From assembly GCA_030054115.1 (NCBI GenBank), contig JASGCL010000013.1, positions 1-40,381 of the forward strand: a stretch of 40,381 nucleotides of DNA. The letters are read 5' to 3'. This DNA is from Hydrotalea sp. (lineage in GTDB: Bacteria; Pseudomonadota; Alphaproteobacteria; JASGCL01). How positions within the stretch are numbered: position 1 is the first letter of the stretch; each line of letters opens with the position of its first letter. The notes beneath the pieces were generated by a model. The model saw nothing but the letters and a program-made list of their open reading frames with translations, was not told where the DNA came from and searched no databases. Shown in pieces: positions 15,540 to 23,656 of this stretch. Both the position numbers and the translations under genes were made by a program.

Positions 15540-16598
15540 TTACACCCTTAAAATATCATGAATGTGAATAATACCAACCGCCTTGTCATTTTTTTCCAGC
15601 GGCGACACCGGCGGGCGTTGACCGCCGGATTTGCCATGGTCGCTATCTTGCGCGGCGACAACAAACATTACCTGAAATTGCTTGTCATTCATCACCGCCA
15701 AAATGGCCGGCAACAAACTGGTTGCGCGGCACACCAACGGCGTTTGGTTCATCACCGCCCCGACCTTTAGATTCATAAAACCATTGTCGCCGTTTTTATC
15801 CAGCGCGCGGCGCAAATCGCCATCGGTGATAATGCCGACCAGGTGCCGCGCCTTATCCACCACGCCAATCACGCCGAAACGTTTTTGCGCCATTTGCAAT
15901 ATCGCTTCCTTCATCAGCAAATTATCATCGACCAGCGGCACATCGCCCCCGTGGTGCATTACATCGGCGGCGGTCGAAAGTTTTTTTCCAAGATACGCGC
16001 CAAGCGCGCCGCCCGGGTGCAGGTTGCGAAATTGCTCCTCAGAAAAACCCTTTAATTCCAAAAAACCCATGGCCAGGGCATCGCCCAGCCCCATTGTCTT
16101 GATGGTCGATGTCGTCGGGGCCAGGGACAATAACCCAGCCTCCGCCTCCGCCCCCAGCGGCAAGACAACATCGGCCAATTGGCCAAGGTGCGATGCCGAT
16201 TTGGCCGTGAGGGCGACGATAGTAATATGGTGGGTTTTGCAAAATTGTAAGATATTAAATAATTCCGGCGTTTCCCCCGAATTGGAAATGGCGATTAACA
16301 GGTCGCCGCGTTGCATCATGCCCAAATCGCCATGGCTGGCCTCGGTCGGGTGGATAAAAAAACTTGGGCAACCAATCGATGACAAGGTTGAGGATATTTT
16401 TCGCCCAACATGCCCCGATTTACCAACCCCCGAAACAATCACGCGGCCACCGCCATCGGCCGCCTTAACCATGGCCGCCACCGCGGCGGAAAAATCATCG
16501 GGCAATTCATCGGCCAGTCTGAGCAGGGCCTGCCCCTCGGCACGTAAAATATCCTTGCCCTTGTTTAACACGTTTTTTAATCCGTCTACGTTTGTCAT
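15540..16598 (-). CDS. kdsD: Arabinose-5-phosphate isomerase (KpsF/GutQ family)
   Basis: A 352-residue enzyme interconverting ribulose-5-phosphate and arabinose-5-phosphate, the first step to Kdo for LPS. The sugar isomerase (SIS) domain covers about 35-180, with SGVGKSGHVGRKIS and TEASHGDLGM; two CBS domains follow (about 205-262 and 275-350). I chose the ATG at 16598 because of its GAGGC ribosome binding site and because the family begins here; an upstream in-frame start would overlap the divergent dgt gene. It is first in the operon with lptC and lptA, coupling Kdo supply to LPS export. Confidence 0.95.
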   Translation of the reverse strand: MTNVDGLKNVLNKGKDILRAEGQALLRLADELPDDFSAAVAAMVKAADGGGRVIVSGVGKSGHVGRKISSTLSSIGCPSFFIHPTEASHGDLGMMQRGDLLIAISNSGETPELFNILQFCKTHHITIVALTAKSASHLGQLADVVLPLGAEAEAGLLSLAPTTSTIKTMGLGDALAMGFLELKGFSEEQFRNLHPGGALGAYLGKKLSTAADVMHHGGDVPLVDDNLLMKEAILQMAQKRFGVIGVVDKARHLVGIITDGDLRRALDKNGDNGFMNLKVGAVMNQTPLVCRATSLLPAILAVMNDKQFQVMFVVAAQDSDHGKSGGQRPPVSPLEKNDKAVGIIHIHDILRV

Positions 16599-16741
16599 GT
16601 TACGACTGCCTCTTTTCTTTTGATTTTTTATGACCAACAATTTATAACAATAGCTATAGAACAATTGCGCCATTCTTACCACTACCCAAGACCAAAAATA
16701 TGGCCTAAAAAATGTAGGCAAATAGCGCAACCTAGCAAAAA

Positions 16742-17986
16742 ATGACCGACCAACAGCAATACCCATTTTACCGCCTGACCCTAAGCCCGCTGGCCACCCC
16801 GATGGCAATGGTCAAGCGGCAACGCGATAACCGCGATGAAATGAATTATTTTTATTTGACGCACCGTTCGGCATTTCAAAAGGACCGCGACCGCGTTATC
16901 CACGCCATTAGTTTTCGCCGCCTGAAACATAAAACCCAAGTTTTTATCGCGCCGCGCGGCGACCATTACCGCACGCGCCTGACCCATAGTTTGGAGGTTG
17001 CCACCCTGACGCGTAGCCTGGCGCGGTTGTTCGGGTTGGACGAGGATTTGAGCGAGGCCATCGCCCTGGCCCACGATATTGGCCACCCGCCGTTTGGCCA
17101 TGTTGGGGAGGACGCGCTCCATAAGGCACTAAAAAAAATTGGCGGCGGCGATTTTGGTTTTGACCATAATGACCAGGCACTGCGTTGTTTGATGGTAACC
17201 GAAAGCCGCTACCCGCATTTCCAAGGCCTCAACCTGACCGACCAGACGTTGCTAAACATCGCCAAACACAATGGACCATTTACCACCATCACCCCCGCCA
17301 CCCCGCCGATGGTGCAGGTATTGGCAACATGGTTGGGGCCACGCGCCCTGGCCAGCCAACCAGGGCTGGAGGGGCAATTGGCCAATTTTTGCGACGACAT
17401 TGCCTATAACGCACACGACATCGACGATGGTTTTCGCGCCGGGTTGTTGACGCTGGATGATATTAAGCGCGAGCCGACCCTTCGCGCGTTGTTGCAGGAC
17501 GTAACCCACGACATCGACACAAAAAATAACAATAGCGATATGGACGAAAAAATTATTGTTAATGCCTTGACGCGCAAACTTATCAGCACGATGGTAACCG
17601 ATATTTATCACCACACGTTAAACAATATCACGCAATTGGAATCGCCATCGTGGCAGGCGATTATCGACCACCACCAAATGGTCGCCGGTTTTTCGCCCGG
17701 CATGACGACCAAGGTCAAAAATATCAAAAAATTTTTGTGGGATAATCTTTACACCGCGCCGGCGTTAAACGACCAACGGCGTTCGGCGGAAAAAATCATT
17801 GTCACCCTGGTCGATGCGCTCCACAATGATTTGGAATGGCGCGCCAAATTCAGCGACGCCGCCGCGCGCTTAACGGCGATAAAAGATTACATCGCCGGCA
17901 TGACCGACCATTTCGCCCTGCGCAAATTTCAAGAACTAACCGGCGCGCCCGACCACGCCCTGCCCTTTTCGCCATTTCGGTTTTAG
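16742..17986 (+). CDS. dgt: dGTP triphosphohydrolase-like HD protein
   Basis: A 414-residue deoxynucleoside triphosphate triphosphohydrolase of the alphaproteobacterial dGTPase-like type, releasing tripolyphosphate from dNTPs. The HD-domain metal ligands are visible as RLTHSLEVA (His) and LAHDIGHPPFGHVGE (His-Asp), preceded by the family block FQKDRDRVIHAISFRRL with KTQVF. The C-terminal part carries YNAHDIDDG and KIIVTLVDAL. The start lacks a clear ribosome binding site; later in-frame ATGs exist, but the length before FQKDRDR fits the family. It is divergent from kdsD across 143 bases. Confidence 0.92.
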   Translation: MTDQQQYPFYRLTLSPLATPMAMVKRQRDNRDEMNYFYLTHRSAFQKDRDRVIHAISFRRLKHKTQVFIAPRGDHYRTRLTHSLEVATLTRSLARLFGLDEDLSEAIALAHDIGHPPFGHVGEDALHKALKKIGGGDFGFDHNDQALRCLMVTESRYPHFQGLNLTDQTLLNIAKHNGPFTTITPATPPMVQVLATWLGPRALASQPGLEGQLANFCDDIAYNAHDIDDGFRAGLLTLDDIKREPTLRALLQDVTHDIDTKNNNSDMDEKIIVNALTRKLISTMVTDIYHHTLNNITQLESPSWQAIIDHHQMVAGFSPGMTTKVKNIKKFLWDNLYTAPALNDQRRSAEKIIVTLVDALHNDLEWRAKFSDAAARLTAIKDYIAGMTDHFALRKFQELTGAPDHALPFSPFRF

Positions 17987-18321
17987 CTGTTTGTCAAGCC
18001 AAGTTGGGGGAGAAGAAAACAAGGCTGGCTTCTTTAAATTCTTATAACTTTTTTATTATAGAAATCTTGCTGGCGAACCCACCCAAAAAATATCTCCACC
18101 GCTATCGCGGTGTTCGTATTTTTATCCCTCCCTTGCTAAAGCAATGGAGGCTTTGGCGCAATTTTTTGCTCTATCGACATATCCCTTTTGCGCATTGTTT
18201 TACGATGATACCGAAGCTATTTCGCCATAAAAAAATTTCAGAGAAATTTTTTTATCAAATAATATGCGCTATAGAATTTAGTGGGAAAATTTGATATGGA
18301 CTTTGCTTGAAGCAAGGTAAT
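17987..18321 (+). other. Gene-free interval with several palindromes between dgt and tRNA-Thr
   Basis: No coding region is supported. It contains perfect small hairpins: CACCGC/GCGGTG (about 18099-18114), CCTCC.TTGCT/AGCAA.GGAGG (about 18128-18151), an A/T palindrome AAAAAAATTTC/GAAATTTTTTT (about 18229-18253), and TTGCTT/AAGCAA just before the tRNA. A possible weak terminator for dgt (AAGCCA/TGGCTT) lies near 17997-18034. No matching copies were seen elsewhere in the window. Confidence 0.4.
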
Positions 18322-18396
18322 GCCGGATTAGCTCAGGGGTAGAGCAGCGGTTTTGTAAACCGTTGGTCGGGGGTTCAATTCCCTCATCCGGCACCA
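18322..18396 (+). tRNA. tRNA-Thr (anticodon TGT)
   Basis: A 75-nt cloverleaf with encoded CCA. Acceptor GCCGGAT pairs perfectly with ATCCGGC; the D stem is GCTC/GAGC; the anticodon loop TTTGTAA gives TGT; the T arm is GGGGG-TTCAATT-CCCTC. It would read ACA (and by wobble ACG) codons. Confidence 0.96.
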
Positions 18397-18476
18397 TCCG
18401 CCCATCATTATAAGGCGATTCCCGCAAGCAGTTATAGTTATTGTTATACGCGGGCGGTTAAGGTAAAAATCTTGTT

Positions 18477-18761
18477 ATGATTAAATCTTTTAAAGATAAG
18501 GAAACCGCAAGGGTTTTTGCTCGTGAATTTTCAAAAAAATTTTCTGAAAATATAGCAAACAAAGCATTCAAAAAAATGCTGATAATGGACAACACGCGGT
18601 CGTTGACGGATTTAAAAAATCCACCCGGTAATCGTTTGGAAAAATTATCGGGGGATAGACAAGGGCATTATTCTATCCGCATCAATGACCAATATCGTAT
18701 TTGTTTTTCATGGGGCGAAGATAATCATTTGTATGATGTGGAAATAATCGATTATCATTAA
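18477..18761 (+). CDS. higB: HigB toxin (RelE superfamily)
   Basis: A 94-residue ribosome-dependent mRNA endonuclease of the HigB/RelE group. The typical pattern is present: MIKSFKDKETARVF at the start, LTDLKNPPGNRLEKLSGDR in the middle and the terminal strand pair YSIRINDQYRICFSW followed by DVEIIDYH. Toxin comes before antitoxin, the usual hig order. AAGG lies about 12 bases before the ATG. It starts 80 bases after tRNA-Thr, a common landing place for accessory DNA. Confidence 0.92.
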   Translation: MIKSFKDKETARVFAREFSKKFSENIANKAFKKMLIMDNTRSLTDLKNPPGNRLEKLSGDRQGHYSIRINDQYRICFSWGEDNHLYDVEIIDYH

Positions 18762-18783
18762 ATGGTGAGTATTTTTTTAAGGC

Positions 18784-18812
18784 TTGACGTCCACCTTTTT
18801 TTTCTGTATATT
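18784..18812 (+). promoter_or_regulatory. Promoter between higB and higA
   Basis: TTGACG and TATATT are 17 bases apart, with the predicted start about 16 bases before the higA ATG. The surrounding A/T-rich half-repeats (GTATATTGTATGTATAG) are a possible HigA operator. An own promoter would let antitoxin be made in excess of toxin. Confidence 0.5.
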
Positions 18813-18834
18813 GTATGTATAGCGTATAATAATC

Positions 18835-19209
18835 ATGAAAAAACACACGCCCCAATATATTCCATTGCCCCATGTTGGCGAGCTGTTGTTCGATGAATTT
18901 ATGGAGCCATTAAACCTATCGGGCAATCAATTGGCGAAGCTCATTGGTGTGCCGGCCAACCGCATCAACGATATTGTGCGCGGTCGCCGCGGCATGACCG
19001 CCGACACCGACCTGCGACTATGCCGTTATTTTAGCATGAGCGAGGGGTTTTTTTTGCGATTGCAAAATGATTTGGATATGAGATTAGCAAAACGAAAAAT
19101 CGCCAAGGAATTGACACGCATCAAACCGCGAAAAATGCCCAAGGATATGGCATCGGGGATTCCATCCGTAATTCCATTGAGCGCAGAAGCCAGCCGCCGC
19201 ATGGATTGA
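18835..19209 (+). CDS. higA: HigA antitoxin (XRE-family regulator)
   Basis: A 124-residue HigA-1-type antitoxin. The block HVGELLFDEFMEPLNLSGNQ begins a helix-turn-helix domain continuing through LIGVPANRINDIVRGRRGMT, then the DTDLRLCRYFSMSEGFF helix. It should neutralise HigB and repress the locus. A basic tail of about 30 residues after LAKRKIAKEL extends beyond the usual approximately 100 residues. The gene begins 73 bases after higB and has no good ribosome binding site. Confidence 0.92.
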   Translation: MKKHTPQYIPLPHVGELLFDEFMEPLNLSGNQLAKLIGVPANRINDIVRGRRGMTADTDLRLCRYFSMSEGFFLRLQNDLDMRLAKRKIAKELTRIKPRKMPKDMASGIPSVIPLSAEASRRMD

Positions 19210-19251
19210 TTGGCTTGATTATAGCCATCGGTCTTTGCTACACCAAAAACC

Positions 19252-20604
19252 ATGGCCCATGGTTTGAATGATACAATTTTTGCCGACAGCACCGGTGCCG
19301 GCCGCGCGGCAATAATGGTGTTTCGTTTATCGGGGCCGGCGGTGAAAACCACGCTGAAAACATTAACCGGCAAATTGCCCAAACCGCGCCACGCCACATT
19401 ATGCGACCTGCGCGATGCTGATGGCGGCATTATCGACAATGCCCTGATGTTATTTTTTCCCGCGCCGCATTCTTACACCGGCGAAGACATGGCCGAATTG
19501 CAATGCCATGGGTCGCGCGCGATTAAATCGGCCCTGACCAAAAGGTTATTAAAAATTGATGGCTTGCGGGTTGCCGAACCCGGGGAATTTTCCTATCGCG
19601 CCTTTCGCCATGGCAAATTAAATTTGGTCGAGGCCGAGGGCATAAACGACCTGGCCATGGCCGAGACCGAGGCGCAACGCGTCACCGCCCTGGCGCAATG
19701 GCGCGGCGATAAAGGGTCGTTGAGCGAATGGGTGATAACCATGCGCACGCGGTTGATAGAATTAAAAGCATTTTTTGAAACCTTCATCGATTTTCACGAG
19801 ATGGATATTCCACAAGACCTGGCCGAGCAGAATTTAAAAAAGTTAGCGGAATGGATAGTGGCGGCAAAAAAATTGGCCGATGACAACCGCGCCGAATTGC
19901 GCCACGATGGTGTTACCATCGCGATTATTGGCGCGCCGAACGTGGGCAAATCATCGCTTGCCAACATGTTGGCGAAGCGCGAGGTAGCAATTGTTTCCGC
20001 CACCGCCGGCACAACGCGCGATGTTATCGAACTGCATCTTGATATGTTTGGTTACCAGGTTTCGTTTTACGACACGGCTGGCCTGCGCCGTGCCAAAAGC
20101 AAGGTTGAAAAATTGGGCATCACCAAGGCGGAAAACTTAGCCGAAATTGCCGACATCAGAATTTTTATGAAAGATATTTTTTTGGAAGGCCGCGACATGG
20201 AAAAAATAAAAATAAAAAAATTAAAAACCGATATCGTGCTGGCGAACAAGGCCGACATCATTCACGATAGCGACCTGAAGAAAAAACTAAGCGGTTTTTT
20301 AAACAAGGAGGATATTGCCTTTTCCACCAAGAGCGAGCTTGGCCATGAAAAGTTTTTTAAAAAATTGAAATCGTCGCTCGACCAATTGGCCGGCGGCGAG
20401 GTGCGCGGCATCACCAACGACCGGCAACGCGGCGCGTTGTTGAAATCTATCCAGCATGCCGAATTGGCTTACCTGGCCACCGGGGTTGAAATGTCGGCCG
20501 AGGAATTAAAATTGGCCATTGAACCATTGGATATTTTATTGGGCAACACCACACCCGACGACATGTTGGGGGTTATTTTTAAAAATTTTTGTATTGGTAA
20601 ATAA
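19252..20604 (+). CDS. mnmE: tRNA modification GTPase MnmE
   Basis: A 450-residue GTPase that, with MnmG, adds the carboxymethylaminomethyl group to U34 of certain tRNAs. The N-terminal folate-binding domain has DTIFADSTGAGRAA and SYTGEDMAELQCHG; the inserted G domain has GAPNVGKS (227-234), TAGTTRD, DTAG (274-277) and NKAD (332-335); the C-terminus ends in FCIGK with the conserved Cys447. Length is normal. No other tRNA-modification gene lies next to it, although mnmA, acting on the same wobble U, is 11.5 kb away in this window. Confidence 0.97.
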   Translation: MAHGLNDTIFADSTGAGRAAIMVFRLSGPAVKTTLKTLTGKLPKPRHATLCDLRDADGGIIDNALMLFFPAPHSYTGEDMAELQCHGSRAIKSALTKRLLKIDGLRVAEPGEFSYRAFRHGKLNLVEAEGINDLAMAETEAQRVTALAQWRGDKGSLSEWVITMRTRLIELKAFFETFIDFHEMDIPQDLAEQNLKKLAEWIVAAKKLADDNRAELRHDGVTIAIIGAPNVGKSSLANMLAKREVAIVSATAGTTRDVIELHLDMFGYQVSFYDTAGLRRAKSKVEKLGITKAENLAEIADIRIFMKDIFLEGRDMEKIKIKKLKTDIVLANKADIIHDSDLKKKLSGFLNKEDIAFSTKSELGHEKFFKKLKSSLDQLAGGEVRGITNDRQRGALLKSIQHAELAYLATGVEMSAEELKLAIEPLDILLGNTTPDDMLGVIFKNFCIGK

Positions 20605-20626
20605 ATCGCCCTAAGCACCCCAGCCG

Positions 20627-20917
20627 ATGACGCAAAAATTTTTTTCAAACAAGGTCATGGCCGGGCAACATGGCAAGGGGGTTTATCATTATATCAATTT
20701 GCCAAAAAAATTATCCGATGAATTTTTTATGGTTTATCAAGACCGGCGGCGTGGTTTTCGCTCGCTTAAAATAAAGGCAACGATAGGCGATAGCTCATGG
20801 CAAACCTCGCTATTTTTACTTGATGAAAATTATTTTTTGCTTTTGAATGGCAAGGTGCGCCAAGCAGAAAAAATAACCAGCGGCCAAACCATCAAGGTTG
20901 GGGTAGAGGTTTTGTAG
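20627..20917 (+). CDS. DUF1905-domain small protein
   Basis: A 96-residue protein with the DUF1905 pattern: a first strand with GKGVYHYINLPKKL, then RRGFRSLKIKATIGDSSWQTSLFLL, and a last part with LNGKVRQAEKITSGQTIKVGVEVL. The fold is a small beta-barrel often fused to YdeI-like domains; no biochemical role is established. It starts 22 bases after mnmE and is probably in its transcript. It ends four bases before the convergent dnaN. Confidence 0.8.
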   Translation: MTQKFFSNKVMAGQHGKGVYHYINLPKKLSDEFFMVYQDRRRGFRSLKIKATIGDSSWQTSLFLLDENYFLLLNGKVRQAEKITSGQTIKVGVEVL

Positions 20918-20921
20918 CTAG

Positions 20922-22046
20922 CTAAATCCTCAGCGGCATCAGCACGTAAAGCACCGCCGGGTCGTTTTTATTTTTAAACAGCACCGGCGTGAAACTATCC
21001 TGCGCCTCCATCACCAAATTGTCGCTGGCGGCGGCGTCGAGCAATTCCAACAAATAACGGCAATTAAAGTTAAGGGTTATTTCATCGCCCTTGTAATCGA
21101 CGCCAAGTTCTTCCTCGGCGTCGCCATGGTCTTGCGACGACACGGTCAGTTGCAAATTGTTGTTGGTGATTTTTAACTTAACCGAGCGAACCTTATCCGA
21201 TGAAATGGCCGAAACGCGGTCGACCGCGGCCTTGAACATATTACCGTCGATAGTGATATGTTTTTCATTTTTTTGCGGAATAACCCGCAGGTAATCGGGG
21301 AATTTGCCGTCAATCAATTTGGTCGAAATCACCGTGCCACCCAGGTCGAGTTTCAATTTGGTGTCGGCAATCGACAGGGCAACCTCGGCCTCGGCCTTGT
21401 TATCGACATCGCCCAGCAGGCGGGTGATTTCCATCACGGCCTTTTTGGGAATAATCACGCCCTTTAATTTTTCGGCCCCTTTCGGCGCGGCAATTGATGC
21501 CAAGGCCAAACGATGCCCATCGGTCGAGACGGTGGTTAAGGCCTTGTCGTCGGTCGTGTGGATGTAAACGCCATTGAGGTAATAACGGGTTTCCTCCTGC
21601 GATATTGAAAATTTTGTTTGGTCGAGCAGTTTTTGCAAATCGCTGGCCAGCATCGAAAATTCGTAAGGGTAAGATTTTTCATCGGGCAGTTTTGGAAATT
21701 CCGACACCGCCATGGTTTTGATATGGTAACGGGTTTTGCCATTTTCCAAATCGAGCATGCCGTTGTCTTTCAACGTCATGACAATATCCGCGCCGTCTGG
21801 CATTTTGCTGACGATTTCTTGCAATTTGATACCGGGCAGGGTAATTTCACCAGCGGTTGCAACCGACGCCGCCACCCCCGACACAATTTGAATATCCAAA
21901 TCGGTGGCGGTGAAAATGGCGCGGCCGGATTTTTCGGCGACCATTTTTATATTGCTTAAAATGGCTATCGTGCCCTTTTTATCAATCGCACTGCCGACGC
22001 GCGACAGGGCGGTTTGCAGAGCGGCTTTTTCAATGGATAATTTCAT
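20922..22046 (-). CDS. dnaN: DNA polymerase III beta subunit (sliding clamp)
   Basis: A 374-residue processivity clamp made of three similar domains. Recognised by MKLSIEKAALQTALSRV, ATDLDIQI, GEITLPGIKLQEIVSKMPD, TVSTDGHRLALAS, KLIDGKFPDY and the C-terminus ending in LYVLMPLRI. Length is normal. It is not beside dnaA or recF here, so it is either detached from the origin region or a relocated copy; only one is visible. A promoter with a direct repeat lies upstream (22099-22139). Confidence 0.97.
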   Translation of the reverse strand: MKLSIEKAALQTALSRVGSAIDKKGTIAILSNIKMVAEKSGRAIFTATDLDIQIVSGVAASVATAGEITLPGIKLQEIVSKMPDGADIVMTLKDNGMLDLENGKTRYHIKTMAVSEFPKLPDEKSYPYEFSMLASDLQKLLDQTKFSISQEETRYYLNGVYIHTTDDKALTTVSTDGHRLALASIAAPKGAEKLKGVIIPKKAVMEITRLLGDVDNKAEAEVALSIADTKLKLDLGGTVISTKLIDGKFPDYLRVIPQKNEKHITIDGNMFKAAVDRVSAISSDKVRSVKLKITNNNLQLTVSSQDHGDAEEELGVDYKGDEITLNFNCRYLLELLDAAASDNLVMEAQDSFTPVLFKNKNDPAVLYVLMPLRI

Positions 22047-22098
22047 TTGGGTATTTCGTATTTTTTATTTTGTTGTTCTTGATTTTATCACTATACAT

Positions 22099-22139
22099 GA
22101 TTCGTAGCAGAAATATACCGATTCGTAAGAAATATACAA
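22099..22139 (-). promoter_or_regulatory. dnaN promoter overlapped by a 21-bp-period direct repeat
   Basis: On the minus strand TTGTAT (22134-22139) and TATATT (22112-22117) are 16 bases apart, giving a leader of about 60 nt for dnaN. Two copies of a direct repeat, plus-strand GATTCGT then AGAAATATA, lie at 22099-22117 and 22120-22136, 21 bases apart and covering both boxes. This spacing puts two protein sites on the same DNA face. Confidence 0.45.
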
Positions 22140-22144
22140 GGGGT

Positions 22145-23380
22145 TTATTTCACAATATCCAACGCCCTTAATTTTTTCATCAGGGTTGGCATGTCATTGT
22201 CTGATTTCATGCTATTGCACGAACCGCAGAGTAGTTGCAGATTTTCTTGGCCATCGCCACCGCCTTTTTTTCTTGGCACAATATGGTCAAGCGTCAGGTG
22301 ACGAAAGTCAAATAAAATATCACAGGCCACACAACGCCCCTTTTGCCGACCATACAAAATATGTTTGATTTCAACTTTCTTAGTTGGGTTTTTAATCGTG
22401 TCGGTGCGTTCGGGAATATCTTCACGAAAAATTAATTCATTTGCTCTTTTTAACAAATCGCTCTTATCGGCCACCTCCTTATTCAATCTGATTTTTACCA
22501 AATCAAAGGCTTTCGATGAAACATCGATTCCTATCCATTGCCTATCCAATTTTTCGGCCGCCACCATGGTGGTGGCGCAACCGCAAAATGGGTCAAGAAT
22601 AAGGCCTCCCTTGTTACTGCTCGCCTTAATAATTCGCTCCAATAAAGCCGTGGGTTTTTGTGTGGGGTAACCGACTCGTTCTTTTGATTGAGAATTTATT
22701 GGACTAATCTCCCACCAATCCTCAGGTATTTTGCCCTTTTCATTCGGCGCGTAAATTTTATCACTACCATGACTCCCCCATGCTTTGGGTGATGTCCTCT
22801 TGGTTATATCCAAATTGTAGGGTATTCTTACATCATCATCATTAAAAACATAGTTGTTTGATTTTGAATATCTTAAAATAATATCATGCTTATTGGCAAA
22901 ATCTTTTTGCGAACGACCGCCGCCAGTATAACACCAAACAATCTCATTCCTAAAATTTTTATCATCAAAAATACAATCCATTAACAATTTCAAAAAATGG
23001 CTCATGGTGGTATCGCAATGCAAATAAACACTGCCGGTTTCTTTCAAAATTCTTTTTATTTCTAATAAGCGAATGGCCATATAAACCAAATAATATTTAT
23101 TTGATTTATCACCAACCTTCTCTATGCCATTTAAAAAATCGTGCAACACTGGTTGTTCATCGGCTATCAAGCCAACCCATTCTTCCTTGGTATCTTCTTC
23201 ATACCATGTGTCTTTAAAGCTTGCGCCCTCGGCCTGGCCGCCAATCGGCGCATGAAAATGCCGTTTTTTATTAAAGGGCGGGTCGAGGTAAATAAGGTCG
23301 ATAGAGTTGGAATCAATGCCACGCAGAACTTCGATATTATCGCGGCAAAAAATAGTGCGGTTTTTTAATGTTTTTTGCAT
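22145..23380 (-). CDS. DNA methyltransferase fused to a C-terminal HNH nuclease domain
   Basis: A 411-residue fusion. The N-terminal part is an amino-methyltransferase of the beta-class order: motif IV DPPFN (33-37) first, then YPTQKP and motif I LDPFCGCATT (262-271), as in type III Mod and related adenine-N6/cytosine-N4 enzymes. The C-terminal part (about 340-400) is an HNH domain with CVAC (350-353), TLDHIVPRKKGGG (Asp365-His366), ENLQLLC with Asn380, and CGSC (385-388). The start at ATG 23380 is preferred; an upstream in-frame start (23527) adds residues unlike the family. It is encoded 98 bases before dnaN in the same direction. Target sequence and whether the HNH part cuts DNA are unknown. 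Confidence 0.9.
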   Translation of the reverse strand: MQKTLKNRTIFCRDNIEVLRGIDSNSIDLIYLDPPFNKKRHFHAPIGGQAEGASFKDTWYEEDTKEEWVGLIADEQPVLHDFLNGIEKVGDKSNKYYLVYMAIRLLEIKRILKETGSVYLHCDTTMSHFLKLLMDCIFDDKNFRNEIVWCYTGGGRSQKDFANKHDIILRYSKSNNYVFNDDDVRIPYNLDITKRTSPKAWGSHGSDKIYAPNEKGKIPEDWWEISPINSQSKERVGYPTQKPTALLERIIKASSNKGGLILDPFCGCATTMVAAEKLDRQWIGIDVSSKAFDLVKIRLNKEVADKSDLLKRANELIFREDIPERTDTIKNPTKKVEIKHILYGRQKGRCVACDILFDFRHLTLDHIVPRKKGGGDGQENLQLLCGSCNSMKSDNDMPTLMKKLRALDIVK

Positions 23381-23578
23381 TTTGGTTTTCTTATAACATC
23401 TTATAAGGTGATTCGCGGCACTTGCAACATGTTGCTTGCATTGCGGCTTCGTTTCGGCTATGCAAAAAATAACATAACGATGGGTTGATGGTTTTGGTGG
23501 TTTCTGTGACACTTCTGGAGGTCTCACGTTTTATTCTTAAAAAATAAAGCTTGATAAGAAATCACCGCAAAAAAACAT

Positions 23579-23598
23579 GGCGCGGCAAAAAACGCGCC
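23579..23598 (+). other. GC-rich hairpin upstream of rplY
   Basis: GGCGCG and CGCGCC flank an 8-base A-rich loop, about 60 bases before the rplY start. It may belong to the rplY leader. The rest of 23381-23656 shows nothing recognisable. Confidence 0.35.
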
Positions 23599-23656
23599 GC
23601 AAAAAACATTACCCCATCCGCCAAATAATTTTAATGCTTAAGAAGGAGCAAACACC

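Noticed and set aside
18322-19209. Integrated element at tRNA-Thr
   Set aside because: higBA sits beside the tRNA, but there is no integrase and I found no second copy of the tRNA 3' end in the window.
23381-23527. Longer N-terminus for the methyltransferase fusion
   Set aside because: The added residues are unlike any methyltransferase start, and a proper ATG exists at 23380.
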